DNA of 7,471 bases from Legionella_A sp049239925 (GCA_049239925.1 JBMLTO010000003.1:1-7471), one strand, 5' to 3'; shown: positions 1-7,109, numbered from the stretch's first letter. Program-made: numbers and translations. The notes: a model not told the origin generated them from the sequence alone.

Positions 1-262
1 CCTTGGGAAATTATATTGGCAGTTTTATTCTTGATTTTGCTGCGGAATGTGGGATGGAACAGCCAACCCATGAGCAGGTGAAACACATCAGGGATGCACA
101 GGCCGAGCGCAGAGAAATCATATCTTTCTTGCCATTGCAACCTGGTTTCAACAGCATAAATTGCGCGTTACAAACAAAATTACCTTTTATCAACAGAACA
201 GGGATGTGATGAAGAGCGCGATTCAAGAACAGATCAAAAGATTAATGCTTCAAGCCGTATGA
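1..262 (+). pseudogene. 3' remnant of an unrecognised gene, possibly frameshifted
   Basis: I do not recognise this gene. One frame is open from the left edge (position 3) to a TGA at 207-209 and reads LGNYIGSFILDFAAECGMEQ, then a charged helix-like stretch around RDAQAERREI. After about position 118 the composition becomes less protein-like in that frame. A second frame, open from 74 to a TGA at 260-262, then looks better: IFLAIATWFQQHKLRV followed by QNRDVMKSAIQEQIKRLML and a short tail. A single frameshift near 113-125 would join both parts into one C-terminus rich in basic and amphipathic residues. Alternatives are an intact partial gene ending at 209, or two short overlapping genes (ATG at 209 beside the TGA). 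It converges on the minus-strand operon at 362. No start, signal peptide or known motif is visible, so no function is proposed. Confidence 0.3.
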
Positions 263-361
263 GCTAAGTGCGAAACTCGCGTACTAAAGAACCTATTTAA
301 AACGAACAACCAAAATTCCAGCAGTACTTTCAAATAATCTGTCATTTTATCCAGTAATTGT

Positions 362-1306
362 TTAACGAGCGAACTGTTCTTTGCTAAAAGCTACTCGTTC
401 TGCAATTGACTCGTGACCTAGTGCTGCTCGTGCTTCTATCGTTCGATATCGATTCAATACCCCTTCACGATTAGCGATTTGAATATTCAATCCTGGGCGG
501 GCATTTAATTCCAGCATTAACGGACCTTGTTGTTTATCAAGGACAATATCCACTCCTAAATATCCAAGTCCAGTAAGCTCATAACTGCTCGCTGCAATTT
601 CTAGAATTTTGTCCCAATAGGGAATGGCAATATTAACAATTGGGTTTAGGGTATCTGGGTGAAAGTCGATAATATCATTATGAAAAACACCTCCCAAGGT
701 TAAGCCAGTTGCTAAATTAACACCGGTACCAATTGCACCTTGATGCAAATTTGCTTTACCCCCTGATAGTCTGGTGGGCAAACGTAACATTGCCATTGCT
801 GGATAACCTAGTAAGGTGATAATACGAATATCAGGTATTCCCTCATGACTAACATTAGCAAAGACGGGATCGACGACCACTCGATGCTCTATAATGGCAT
901 AATCAGAGTGTCCTCCAAGGCTGTAGGCACCTGATAATAGGCAAGAGAGGTGATAACTGAGTTCTTGGTTGGTTAATAATTTTCCATTTACTTGCCGATA
1001 ACGGCCAAAAACACGATCAGTGATGACAATAATTCCATCACCACCCGCTCCTCTCGCTGGTTTGATAACAAAATCATGATAAGGACGTAATAATTGCTCT
1101 AGTGTTTTAAGTTGATGTTCTCTATCAACAATTTCATAAAGTGGCGGTACGGCAATTCCTGCTTCCAAAGCTAGACGTTTCGTTTTGAGTTTATCATCAA
1201 CCAGAGGAAATAGTTTGCGACGATTGTAACGTAGAACAAAATCACTATTACGCTGATTTATACTTAAAACTCCTTGCTGACGTAAACGTTTATAGGTTGA
1301 AAGCAT
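362..1306 (-). CDS. RimK-related ATP-grasp ligase (alpha-L-glutamate ligase-like protein)
   Basis: This 314-residue protein belongs to the 'alpha-L-glutamate ligase-related' ATP-grasp family. Such enzymes form an acyl-phosphate with ATP and join a carboxylate to an amine; the substrate of this branch is not established. The N-terminus has the family signature (GVLSINQRN at 12-20, then YNRRKLFPLVDDKLKTK at 27-43). The ATP-grasp glycine-rich loop is FVIKPARGAGGDGI at 79-92. GGKANLHQGAIGTGVN follows at 182-197. The metal-binding end is D253 in GVDIVLD and E266/N268 in LMLELNARPG, so the catalytic residues look intact. There is no signal peptide or membrane segment, which points to the cytoplasm. 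It is the last gene of the operon: its ATG overlaps the preceding stop as TAATG, and a GAGGGA Shine-Dalgarno sits just upstream on the minus strand. No T-run terminator is visible between 263 and 361. RimK itself, which adds glutamates to ribosomal protein S6, is only a distant homologue. Confidence 0.88.
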   Translation of the reverse strand: MLSTYKRLRQQGVLSINQRNSDFVLRYNRRKLFPLVDDKLKTKRLALEAGIAVPPLYEIVDREHQLKTLEQLLRPYHDFVIKPARGAGGDGIIVITDRVFGRYRQVNGKLLTNQELSYHLSCLLSGAYSLGGHSDYAIIEHRVVVDPVFANVSHEGIPDIRIITLLGYPAMAMLRLPTRLSGGKANLHQGAIGTGVNLATGLTLGGVFHNDIIDFHPDTLNPIVNIAIPYWDKILEIAASSYELTGLGYLGVDIVLDKQQGPLMLELNARPGLNIQIANREGVLNRYRTIEARAALGHESIAERVAFSKEQFAR

Positions 1307-2832
1307 TATTGTTCCCTCGCCAAGGCTTTAAACCGGACTAGTTCCAAGAGACGATAACCACGGTATTGGCCAAACCAAAGAATGATCGCTAATAAAACGA
1401 GTAATAACTCTGGAAAAGCAAAGATCAAATACTGTAAAGCTGCCGAACTCATCGCTGCAAAACACAATACTGCAGCAACAAGACTACCTATGCCTGATTT
1501 AATGGCTTCGTAGGCGCCGCGCTCATCCCAGGTTATGCACATCCGTTCAATAGTCATTGTTAATATGACCATTGGAAATAAGGCTACAGATAACCCGGAT
1601 TCTAAGCCTAAATTTTGGCTGATTACACTAATAAAGATCATTAATAAAATGACAACGGTTAAAATGGCTGCCAATCGAGGAACCAATAAAAGACGCAGTT
1701 GATCCAGATAAAATCGAGCTAACAATCCGAAAGACACGATGATTGTAAATAAAAGAATTCCCCATATAACATGGGTTTCACGAAATGCCAATGCAATCAA
1801 AACCGGCATAAAAGTACCAAATGTGCTGATGCCAATGAAATTTCTCAACATTAAAATGATAAAAGCGCCTATGGGTACAGTGAGTAAAACTTTATATGTT
1901 TCTTGCGCATTAACTGGTAATTGGAGAAGCGAAAAGCGCAATAATTCCGATGCTGTTTCTAGACCTCGTGCTTTAGCTATACTCAGCGCATTGATCGGTG
2001 TTGGTGATATAGTAAGAGTAAACTGTGCTTTTTTACCGCCCGTTATATGAAACAGAGGATCTGCTCCGTATTGCCAGACCAGAAAGTTCTTAGGAAGCCC
2101 TGTTGCACCGGTATGAGGATTCATATAAACCCACTCTTTTTCATTGAATACGGCAATAAAGAAAGTGAATTCAGCTTTATTTTTATGTTGATTTAAGTAA
2201 AGTCCCTGAACGGGCATAGCATGAATATTGGCTTGATTTAAGATGGTTATTAAGGCACTAATCACATTCTGATCGGTAAATTTATTTCCCACTAATAATT
2301 TGGCGTTACCTTCTTTTTTATTGAGCTCTTTAATTGTACTTTGGCAAAAAGTAATGATATCTGCTGAAGACTGTCGGGCTTGCTCCATGATAGTTATGAC
2401 GGCTGTTTTTTGGTTTTCAGCCAGTTGCTCTATTTTCAATTTTCCTGGTTTCGGCAAGTAGGCTTCATTGTTATCTGTTTCACGAAAAATAGCTCGATAA
2501 TACAGTGATTGTGTACCGCTGCTCCGACGTAATGTCCAAATCACATGACGATTGTATCCACTAAGATTGGTACTTACCCCATAATTTTTAGAAATAAAAT
2601 ATTCATCCAAGATACTAAAATAGGGCGATAAATAAGGTATAGCAAAGCTCGCTTTGACGGGTACGTTTTCTGTAGCATTAAATTTTAAATTAGCTTCGAG
2701 CATCCAGCTATTGACATGTTCGCTTTCAATGAGTGGCACATCAAGAGCAAGATGACGGTAGAAAAAGATCATTGTTCCTAATACTAATAAAGTAATAATT
2801 AGCCCATATAAATGGTGTTTATTTGATTTCAT
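1306..2832 (-). CDS. Inactive transglutaminase-like domain fused to seven transmembrane helices
   Basis: This 508-residue protein matches the family described as an inactive transglutaminase fused to 7 TM helices (UUP1-type). An N-terminal anchor (about 9-25) is followed by a soluble region of about 285 residues, predicted periplasmic. The C-terminal half has hydrophobic segments near 315-334, 336-350, 355-375, 386-406, 412-427, 446-465 and 468-487, and a basic tail (RGYRLLELVRFKALAR) expected in the cytoplasm by the positive-inside rule. Within the soluble part, 183-242 resembles a transglutaminase core, but the expected Cys, His and Asp are absent: TDQN stands at the Cys site, FFIAVF replaces the HxW strand, and EWVYMNPHTG has Asn238 for the usual Asp. 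It is therefore more likely a binding or sensor domain than an enzyme. Its start overlaps the upstream stop (TAATG), and its stop overlaps the next gene's start, so coupled translation is likely. The ligand or partner is unknown. Confidence 0.85.
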   Translation of the reverse strand: MKSNKHHLYGLIITLLVLGTMIFFYRHLALDVPLIESEHVNSWMLEANLKFNATENVPVKASFAIPYLSPYFSILDEYFISKNYGVSTNLSGYNRHVIWTLRRSSGTQSLYYRAIFRETDNNEAYLPKPGKLKIEQLAENQKTAVITIMEQARQSSADIITFCQSTIKELNKKEGNAKLLVGNKFTDQNVISALITILNQANIHAMPVQGLYLNQHKNKAEFTFFIAVFNEKEWVYMNPHTGATGLPKNFLVWQYGADPLFHITGGKKAQFTLTISPTPINALSIAKARGLETASELLRFSLLQLPVNAQETYKVLLTVPIGAFIILMLRNFIGISTFGTFMPVLIALAFRETHVIWGILLFTIIVSFGLLARFYLDQLRLLLVPRLAAILTVVILLMIFISVISQNLGLESGLSVALFPMVILTMTIERMCITWDERGAYEAIKSGIGSLVAAVLCFAAMSSAALQYLIFAFPELLLVLLAIILWFGQYRGYRLLELVRFKALAREQ

Positions 2833-3350
2833 TATTTATCCATTTTGGCGGTTTTAATTGTATATTTCAAACTGGGATCAACCACTCCATTGAATGCTAT
2901 AATTGCTTGCCTACCTAAAAGTAATGGATATATAAATCGTTTACGGTTAGTCAGGTTAACCCTAATTGTCTGCTCCTGGTCGCCGAGCTTAATTTTCATC
3001 AGCACGACTGGTCTTTTGATGGCTTTACGCATTAATCGACTGGTATGTGCTTCTCCAGCACGAATTTTAATATTAACCTCTCCAACATGTTCACATTGGA
3101 AGATCATATCTCCTTCTTTAGTTGGCACAATGAAGTTTAAATAAGGTTTACCATCGATGCTTACCTCTTTAATATGGGTTGCGTTAAGCGAAGCAGATTT
3201 CGCGCCCGTATCAAGTTTTGCCGATAAGGTTAAATTATGCTCTAATAAAGTGGCTTTTTCAATAAATCCAAACGTTCTTTTTTCGTTACTTGCCATGGCA
3301 GGTCCTGACCAAGAGTGGCAGATAAGTAATAAACAAACAAAAAACCGCAT
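2832..3350 (-). CDS. Secreted retropepsin-like protease of the RimB / 'ATP-dependent zinc protease' family
   Basis: This 172-residue protein starts with a clear signal peptide: hydrophobic core FFVCLLLICHSW and an AMA/SN cleavage site after residue 20, with no lipobox Cys. A soluble periplasmic protein is therefore expected. The mature part shows the aspartic-protease active-site motif in AKLDTGAKSASLNA, with Asp47-Thr48-Gly49, and the family's YPLLLGRQ at 141-148 followed by VDPSLKY. Database names call the family a zinc protease, but the visible motif is retropepsin-like (one Asp per subunit, hence a dimer), and no HExxH zinc site is present. Protease activity is inferred from the family. 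The start is well supported by AGGAGA about 5 nt upstream on the minus strand. It is the first gene of a three-gene operon with the inactive-transglutaminase/7TM protein and a RimK-like ligase. RimB of the RimABK ribosome-modification system is a relative, but this copy is exported, so it cannot act on cytoplasmic RimK directly. Confidence 0.86.
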   Translation of the reverse strand: MRFFVCLLLICHSWSGPAMASNEKRTFGFIEKATLLEHNLTLSAKLDTGAKSASLNATHIKEVSIDGKPYLNFIVPTKEGDMIFQCEHVGEVNIKIRAGEAHTSRLMRKAIKRPVVLMKIKLGDQEQTIRVNLTNRKRFIYPLLLGRQAIIAFNGVVDPSLKYTIKTAKMDK

Positions 3351-3678
3351 TCAATCTCCTAACAAAGTCAAATGATATAGATCCTAGCAGGATTATTTGT
3401 TCTGACACAGTGTCTTTAATCATCTTTGCAAAATTATGAGGGATTTCAATGATAGTCGGTATTGGCTTGTTTCCGCAAGAAACAAATGCAATGATGATCG
3501 ATCCCACCTTCTGCAGCAACATTAGGAGTTGTCGATTAAAATAAGAATGATGACATTATCAGCGAACGTCGGTTTTATGTCTTTACTTATAGCGTGGGGC
3601 AGGTTAATTTGTCTTATTTGCAGTAATCGATTGATTCTTATGAAAAAAACAAAATATTGGTTGTAATTGTCGTTAATC
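3351..3678. other. Intergenic region between uvrB and the three-gene operon
   Basis: These 328 nt hold no gene I can defend. Close to the operon's first gene are two short inverted repeats: ATCCT-AGC-AGGAT at 3381-3393 and GACAC-A-GTGTC at 3404-3414. They could be operator half-sites or leader hairpins. I found no convincing sigma70 promoter for the operon; TATCAT on the minus strand near 3373-3378 has no matching -35. Downstream of the uvrB stop the minus strand has a T-rich run (revcomp of 3641-3656) without a good stem before it, so uvrB termination is unclear and readthrough into the operon cannot be excluded. A 39-codon plus-strand ORF (3547-3666) lacks a Shine-Dalgarno and is probably chance. 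Confidence 0.5.
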
Positions 3679-5664
3679 TTATTGCTTTAGCTGGGATTTT
3701 AAGAGCAAGATCTCATCACGAACTTTCGCCGCTAATTCGAACTCCATATTCTTCGCATGTGTATACATTTGTTTTTCAAGTATCGTGATTTGCTTGGTTA
3801 TCTCTCCTGGCGTTGTCGCTATATAACTTGGTTTTTTTTCACTAACTTTTTGTCGCATACCAATATGAGCACCTTCCATAATATCGGCTACCGATTTATG
3901 AATGCCTTTAGGTATGATGCCATGCAGTTGATTATAGGCTATTTGCTTATCGCGACGGCGATTAGTTTCAGCAAGTGCTCGCTGCATAGAGCCTGTTGTC
4001 CGATCAGCATAAAGAATAGCACGGCCTTTAACATGCCGTGCAGCTCGACCTATGGTTTGTATCAGGGAGCGGTCTGAACGTAAAAAACCTTCTTTATCGG
4101 CGTCTAGTATAGCGACTAATGAAACTTCTGGCATGTCTAAGCCTTCTCGCAACAAGTTAATGCCGACCAGAACATCAAATGCACCTAAACGTAAATCACG
4201 AATAATCTCAACCCGTTCTACGGTGTCAATATCTGCGTGGAGATAGCGAACGCGAACGCCATGTTCACGCAAATAATCGGTCAAATCCTCAGCCATACGC
4301 TTGGTAAGCACGGTGATTAAAACTCTTTCCTTGGCCGCAACGACCAACTTAATTTCAGACAATAAATCATCTACTTGTGTTGCAACAGGTCTAATTTCAA
4401 CAGGGGGATCGATAAGGCCCGTTGGCCGAACGACTTGCTCCGCAATATTATCAGCCTGTTCTAATTCGTAAGGACCTGGTGTTGCAGAAATATAAATAGT
4501 CTGAGGTGATCGTGCAACGAATTCATCGAATTGCATGGGGCGATTATCGAGCGCAGAAGGCAAACGAAAACCATAATTCACTAAGGTTTCCTTGCGTGCC
4601 CGATCACCTCGGTACATTCCACCAATCTGCGGAACGGTGACATGTGATTCGTCAATGATTAATAAAGCATCTGCAGGTAAATAATCAAACAAAGTAGGTG
4701 GTGCTTCTCCTGGATCTCTACCCGAAAGATAACGAGAGTAATTTTCAATGCCTGAACAATAACCTAACTCAAGCATCATCTCGATATCAAAGGCTGTTCG
4801 CTGCTCTAAACGTTGGGCTTCAACTAACTTATTTTGCGATTTTAAATCTGCTAGGCGCTCTTGTAACTCAATTTTTACTGATTCTATGGTTTGTAAAATG
4901 CGTTCACGCGGCGTGACGTAGTGGGTTTTCGGAAAAATGGTGATACGAGGCATTCGATGTAGTATTTCGCCAGTTAACGGATCGAAACTTGCTAAATTTT
5001 CTATTTCGTCATCAAATAACTGAATGCGAATGGCCTCTTTCTCTGAGTCTGCTGGAAAAACATCAATAACATCGCCATTCACTCTGAACTGGCCTCGTTC
5101 GAGAACTTGAGTTGTACGGGTATATTGCATTTCAGCCAGCCGTTTAAGAATTTTTCGCTGGTCGGATTGTTCTTTCCGTGAAAGATGTAATACCATGCGT
5201 AAATAAGAATCGGGATCGCCTAACCCATAAATAGCTGAAACAGTCGCAACAATAATCGCATCTTTGCGTTCAATAAGCGCTTTGGTAGCTGATAAACGCA
5301 TTTGTTCAATATGCTCGTTGATAGAAGCATCTTTTTCAATAAAGGTATCAGAGGCGGGAACATAAGCTTCGGGTTGATAATAATCGTAATATGACACAAA
5401 ATATTCAACAGCATTATCGGGAAAGAATGCCTTAAACTCGCCATATAGTTGTGCTGCTAGCGTTTTATTAGGGGCCATAATTAAGGTAGGTCGCCTAATT
5501 GCTTGAATAACATGTGCAATTGTATATGTTTTTCCTGAACCTGTAACACCAAGCAGAATTTGCCGTGCTAAACCAGCATGAATGCCATCAACTAGTGAGT
5601 TGATGGCATTCGGTTGATCGCCAGCAGGTTCAAAATTGGAATATATTTTAAATAGATTTTTCAT
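3679..5664 (-). CDS. uvrB: UvrB, excinuclease ABC subunit B
   Basis: UvrB is the damage-verifying helicase-like subunit of the UvrABC nucleotide-excision repair complex in the cytoplasm. It is loaded by UvrA, clamps one strand with its beta-hairpin, and recruits UvrC. The 661 residues are full length for the family. In order they show the N-terminal FEPAGDQPNAI, Walker A GVTGSGKT (39-46), the beta-hairpin YYDYYQPEAYVP (92-103), TVSAIYGLG (141-149), the DESH box (338-341), SATPG (393-397), GINLLREGLD (501-510), QTIGRAAR (536-543), and a C-terminal UVR motif (about 623-658) that binds UvrC. All key residues are present. The start is fixed by homology of MKNLFKIYSNF to other UvrB N-termini, although the Shine-Dalgarno is weak (GTGG). 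It is divergent from the aminotransferase gene with a 109-nt gap. Upstream there is a good sigma70 promoter but no CTG-N10-CAG LexA box, so expression looks constitutive. A perfect 14-bp inverted repeat lies inside codons 18-29. Confidence 0.98.
   Translation of the reverse strand: MKNLFKIYSNFEPAGDQPNAINSLVDGIHAGLARQILLGVTGSGKTYTIAHVIQAIRRPTLIMAPNKTLAAQLYGEFKAFFPDNAVEYFVSYYDYYQPEAYVPASDTFIEKDASINEHIEQMRLSATKALIERKDAIIVATVSAIYGLGDPDSYLRMVLHLSRKEQSDQRKILKRLAEMQYTRTTQVLERGQFRVNGDVIDVFPADSEKEAIRIQLFDDEIENLASFDPLTGEILHRMPRITIFPKTHYVTPRERILQTIESVKIELQERLADLKSQNKLVEAQRLEQRTAFDIEMMLELGYCSGIENYSRYLSGRDPGEAPPTLFDYLPADALLIIDESHVTVPQIGGMYRGDRARKETLVNYGFRLPSALDNRPMQFDEFVARSPQTIYISATPGPYELEQADNIAEQVVRPTGLIDPPVEIRPVATQVDDLLSEIKLVVAAKERVLITVLTKRMAEDLTDYLREHGVRVRYLHADIDTVERVEIIRDLRLGAFDVLVGINLLREGLDMPEVSLVAILDADKEGFLRSDRSLIQTIGRAARHVKGRAILYADRTTGSMQRALAETNRRRDKQIAYNQLHGIIPKGIHKSVADIMEGAHIGMRQKVSEKKPSYIATTPGEITKQITILEKQMYTHAKNMEFELAAKVRDEILLLKSQLKQ
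5580..5611. repeat. Perfect 14-bp inverted repeat inside the 5' end of uvrB
   Basis: The two arms are GAATGCCATCAACT (5580-5593) and AGTTGATGGCATTC (5598-5611), exact reverse complements separated by the 4-nt loop AGTG. In the uvrB mRNA the hairpin covers roughly nt 54-85 of the coding sequence, within the codons for NAINSLVDGIH. No T-run follows, so it is not a classical terminator. It may slow ribosomes, protect the mRNA, or serve as a palindromic DNA-binding site. Coding constraint alone does not require this pairing, because several third codon positions participate. Confidence 0.85.
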
Positions 5665-5699
5665 ATAATAACCACGAAATGTAGCACATTTTAAATCAT

Positions 5700-5728
5700 A
5701 GAATAAAAATAGTGCGCCATAAGATCAA
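5700..5728 (-). promoter_or_regulatory. Predicted sigma70 promoter of uvrB
   Basis: On the minus strand, -35 TTGATC (5728-5723) and -10 TATTCT (5705-5700) are separated by exactly 17 bp. Transcription would begin near 5693, giving a leader of about 29 nt before the uvrB ATG. No LexA-type palindrome overlaps it. Confidence 0.55.
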
Positions 5729-5763
5729 CGCCAACGGTGCATGATAGCAAATAATACCCTGCT

Positions 5764-5767
5764 GGAG
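5764..5767 (+). promoter_or_regulatory. Shine-Dalgarno that decides the aminotransferase start
   Basis: GGAG lies 6 nt before the ATG at 5774. The in-frame ATG 33 nt upstream (5741) has no Shine-Dalgarno and would add an 11-residue extension (MIANNTLLEPK) that the family lacks. The start at 5774 is therefore preferred. Confidence 0.6.
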
Positions 5768-5773
5768 CCCAAA

Positions 5774-6955
5774 ATGAAAATGACCCTTGCAAAACGTTTA
5801 GCCAAAGTTAAGCCGTCCCCTACACTCGCGGTAGCTGCCAAAGCGGCACAAATGCGCGCGCAGGGGTTAGACATTATCGGCTTGGGCACAGGTGAGCCTG
5901 ATTTTGATACCCCGAATCATATCAAAGAGGCAGCGATAGCAGCAATTCAGACTGGTTTTACTAAATATACGCCGGTTGATGGTATCCCTGAATTAAAGTC
6001 AGCGATTTGTGATAAATTTAAACGAGATAATCATTTAGATTATGAGTTAAACCAGATTTTAGTATCAGTTGGTGGAAAGCAAAGTATTTTTAATCTATGT
6101 CAAGCTCTAATCAATGAGGGTGATGAGGTGATTATACCTGCACCATATTGGGTATCTTATCCAGATATTGTTTTACTAGCAGGTGGCAAACCAGTTATTT
6201 TAAATACCACGTCTAAACAACGGTACAAAATAACGGCAGAACAGCTAGATCAAGTTATTACAGCTAAAACAAAATTATTATTTATCAATAGCCCCTCGAA
6301 TCCTTCCGGAATGGCATATAGCCTGCAAGAGCTCCAGGCATTAGGTGAGGTATTGCAAAAACATCCGCATGTTTTTGTTGCAACAGATGATATGTATGAG
6401 CATATTTTATGGTCACAACCTTTTGTTAATATTCTCAATGCCTGCCCAGCGCTTTATGAGCGAACTATTGTGCTTAATGGGGTTTCTAAAGCTTATGCGA
6501 TGACCGGTTGGCGGATAGGTTATGCCGGCGGACCTGCTTCGTTGATTGCTGCCATGAATACTATTCAGTCACAGTCAACATCAAATCCCTGTTCAATTGC
6601 ACAAAAAGCGGCTGTAGCTGCCTTAAATGGCAGTATGAACAGTATACATCTGATGGTAGAAGCCTTCCGGCAAAGACATGACTATATTGTTAAGCGCCTA
6701 CATGAAATCCCAGGTATAGAGGTGATTCCTGCCGACGGCACATTTTATTTGTTCCCCAATGTGCAAGAAATAATTGATCGACTAGGCTGCAAAAACGACC
6801 TTGTTTTTGCCGAAACACTACTGCAAAAAGAGGGATTGGCTTTAGTGCCAGGATCTGCTTTTGGGAATGAAGGTTGTATTCGCTTATCATTTGCTACCAG
6901 TATGGATACACTGCACGAAGCAATCGATCGGTTACAGCGATTTTGTCAACAATAA
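5774..6955 (+). CDS. Class I PLP aminotransferase, aspartate/prephenate type (AspB/AatA-like)
   Basis: This cytoplasmic pyridoxal-phosphate enzyme moves an amino group between aspartate/glutamate and oxo-acids, linking amino-acid and central metabolism. The preferred product is 393 residues, usual for the I-beta aspartate aminotransferases. From the ATG at 5774 it shows KPSPT (13-17), GTGEPDFDTP (38-47), VGGKQ (99-103), NSPSNPSG (172-179, PLP-contacting Asn176), the PLP-ring Asp205 and Tyr208 in ATDDMYEH, the Schiff-base lysine K239 in SKAYAMTGWRIGY, and the substrate-carboxylate Arg370 in IRLSFA. All are intact. Thr17 and Lys102 sit where members that also accept prephenate carry Thr and Lys, so a dual aspartate/prephenate aminotransferase is possible (family inference). 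It is divergent from uvrB and single-cistron, ending in the terminator at 6986-7024. A consensus TATAAT lies at 5664-5669 but has no good -35, so its promoter is uncertain. An upstream start at 5741 is the alternative. Confidence 0.93.
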   Translation: MKMTLAKRLAKVKPSPTLAVAAKAAQMRAQGLDIIGLGTGEPDFDTPNHIKEAAIAAIQTGFTKYTPVDGIPELKSAICDKFKRDNHLDYELNQILVSVGGKQSIFNLCQALINEGDEVIIPAPYWVSYPDIVLLAGGKPVILNTTSKQRYKITAEQLDQVITAKTKLLFINSPSNPSGMAYSLQELQALGEVLQKHPHVFVATDDMYEHILWSQPFVNILNACPALYERTIVLNGVSKAYAMTGWRIGYAGGPASLIAAMNTIQSQSTSNPCSIAQKAAVAALNGSMNSIHLMVEAFRQRHDYIVKRLHEIPGIEVIPADGTFYLFPNVQEIIDRLGCKNDLVFAETLLQKEGLALVPGSAFGNEGCIRLSFATSMDTLHEAIDRLQRFCQQ

Positions 6956-6985
6956 GATATTGTTCGAATTTCCACCAAAATAGAC

Positions 6986-7024
6986 AAGCAAATTGACCAA
7001 TAAAAAGGTTCAATTTGCTTTTTT
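6986..7024 (+). terminator. Intrinsic terminator after the aminotransferase gene
   Basis: An 11-bp perfect stem AAGCAAATTGA (6986-6996) / TCAATTTGCTT (7010-7020) is followed directly by a run of T residues (7019-7024). It lies 30 nt after the stop codon and isolates the gene from the tRNA downstream. The complementary A-rich flank is weak, so it is mainly a plus-strand terminator. Confidence 0.85.
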
Positions 7025-7070
7025 CCGAAAAACAGCTCATCACTGAGCAGAATAATTCTGATCAAATCCC

Positions 7071-7099
7071 TTGACCTGTAAACCTAACTTAGTTAGAAT
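7071..7099 (+). promoter_or_regulatory. Promoter of tRNA-Asn
   Basis: TTGACC (7071-7076) and TAGAAT (7094-7099) are spaced by exactly 17 bp, ending 10 nt before the mature tRNA. The discriminator is CGCG (7100-7103). A GC-rich discriminator is typical of stringently controlled stable-RNA promoters, so ppGpp/growth-rate control is inferred. A small hairpin (GCTCA/TGAGC, 7035-7048) lies upstream with no T-run. Confidence 0.75.
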
Positions 7100-7109
7100 C
7101 GCGTCATAT

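Noticed and set aside
267..285. Hairpin after the ligase gene (GCGA/TCGC with a bulged extension)
   Set aside because: The stem is only 4 bp without a bulge and no T-run follows on either strand, so it cannot be called a terminator.
3286..3522. Minus-strand 78-codon ORF upstream of and overlapping the protease gene
   Set aside because: It overlaps the signal-peptide region of the protease gene in another frame, has no recognisable motif, and the protease gene has a strong Shine-Dalgarno of its own.
3547..3666. Plus-strand 39-codon ORF with a hydrophobic stretch (GFMSLLIAWGRLICLIC)
   Set aside because: No Shine-Dalgarno at a usable distance (AGGAG is about 18 nt away), no promoter, and the length is within chance expectation for an AT-rich spacer.
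4019..4041. Inverted repeat GCACGGC/GCCGTGC inside uvrB
   Set aside because: A 7-bp stem with a 9-nt loop in a window of this size is expected by chance and overlaps conserved helicase-motif codons.
5664..5669. TATAAT on the plus strand as the aminotransferase promoter
   Set aside because: It is a perfect -10, but no -35 exists at 16-18 bp; the nearest TTGGAA is 22 bp away, so it is left as a remark only.
5741..5773. Upstream ATG start for the aminotransferase
   Set aside because: No Shine-Dalgarno precedes it and the 11 added residues do not resemble family N-termini; the ATG at 5774 has GGAG at proper spacing.
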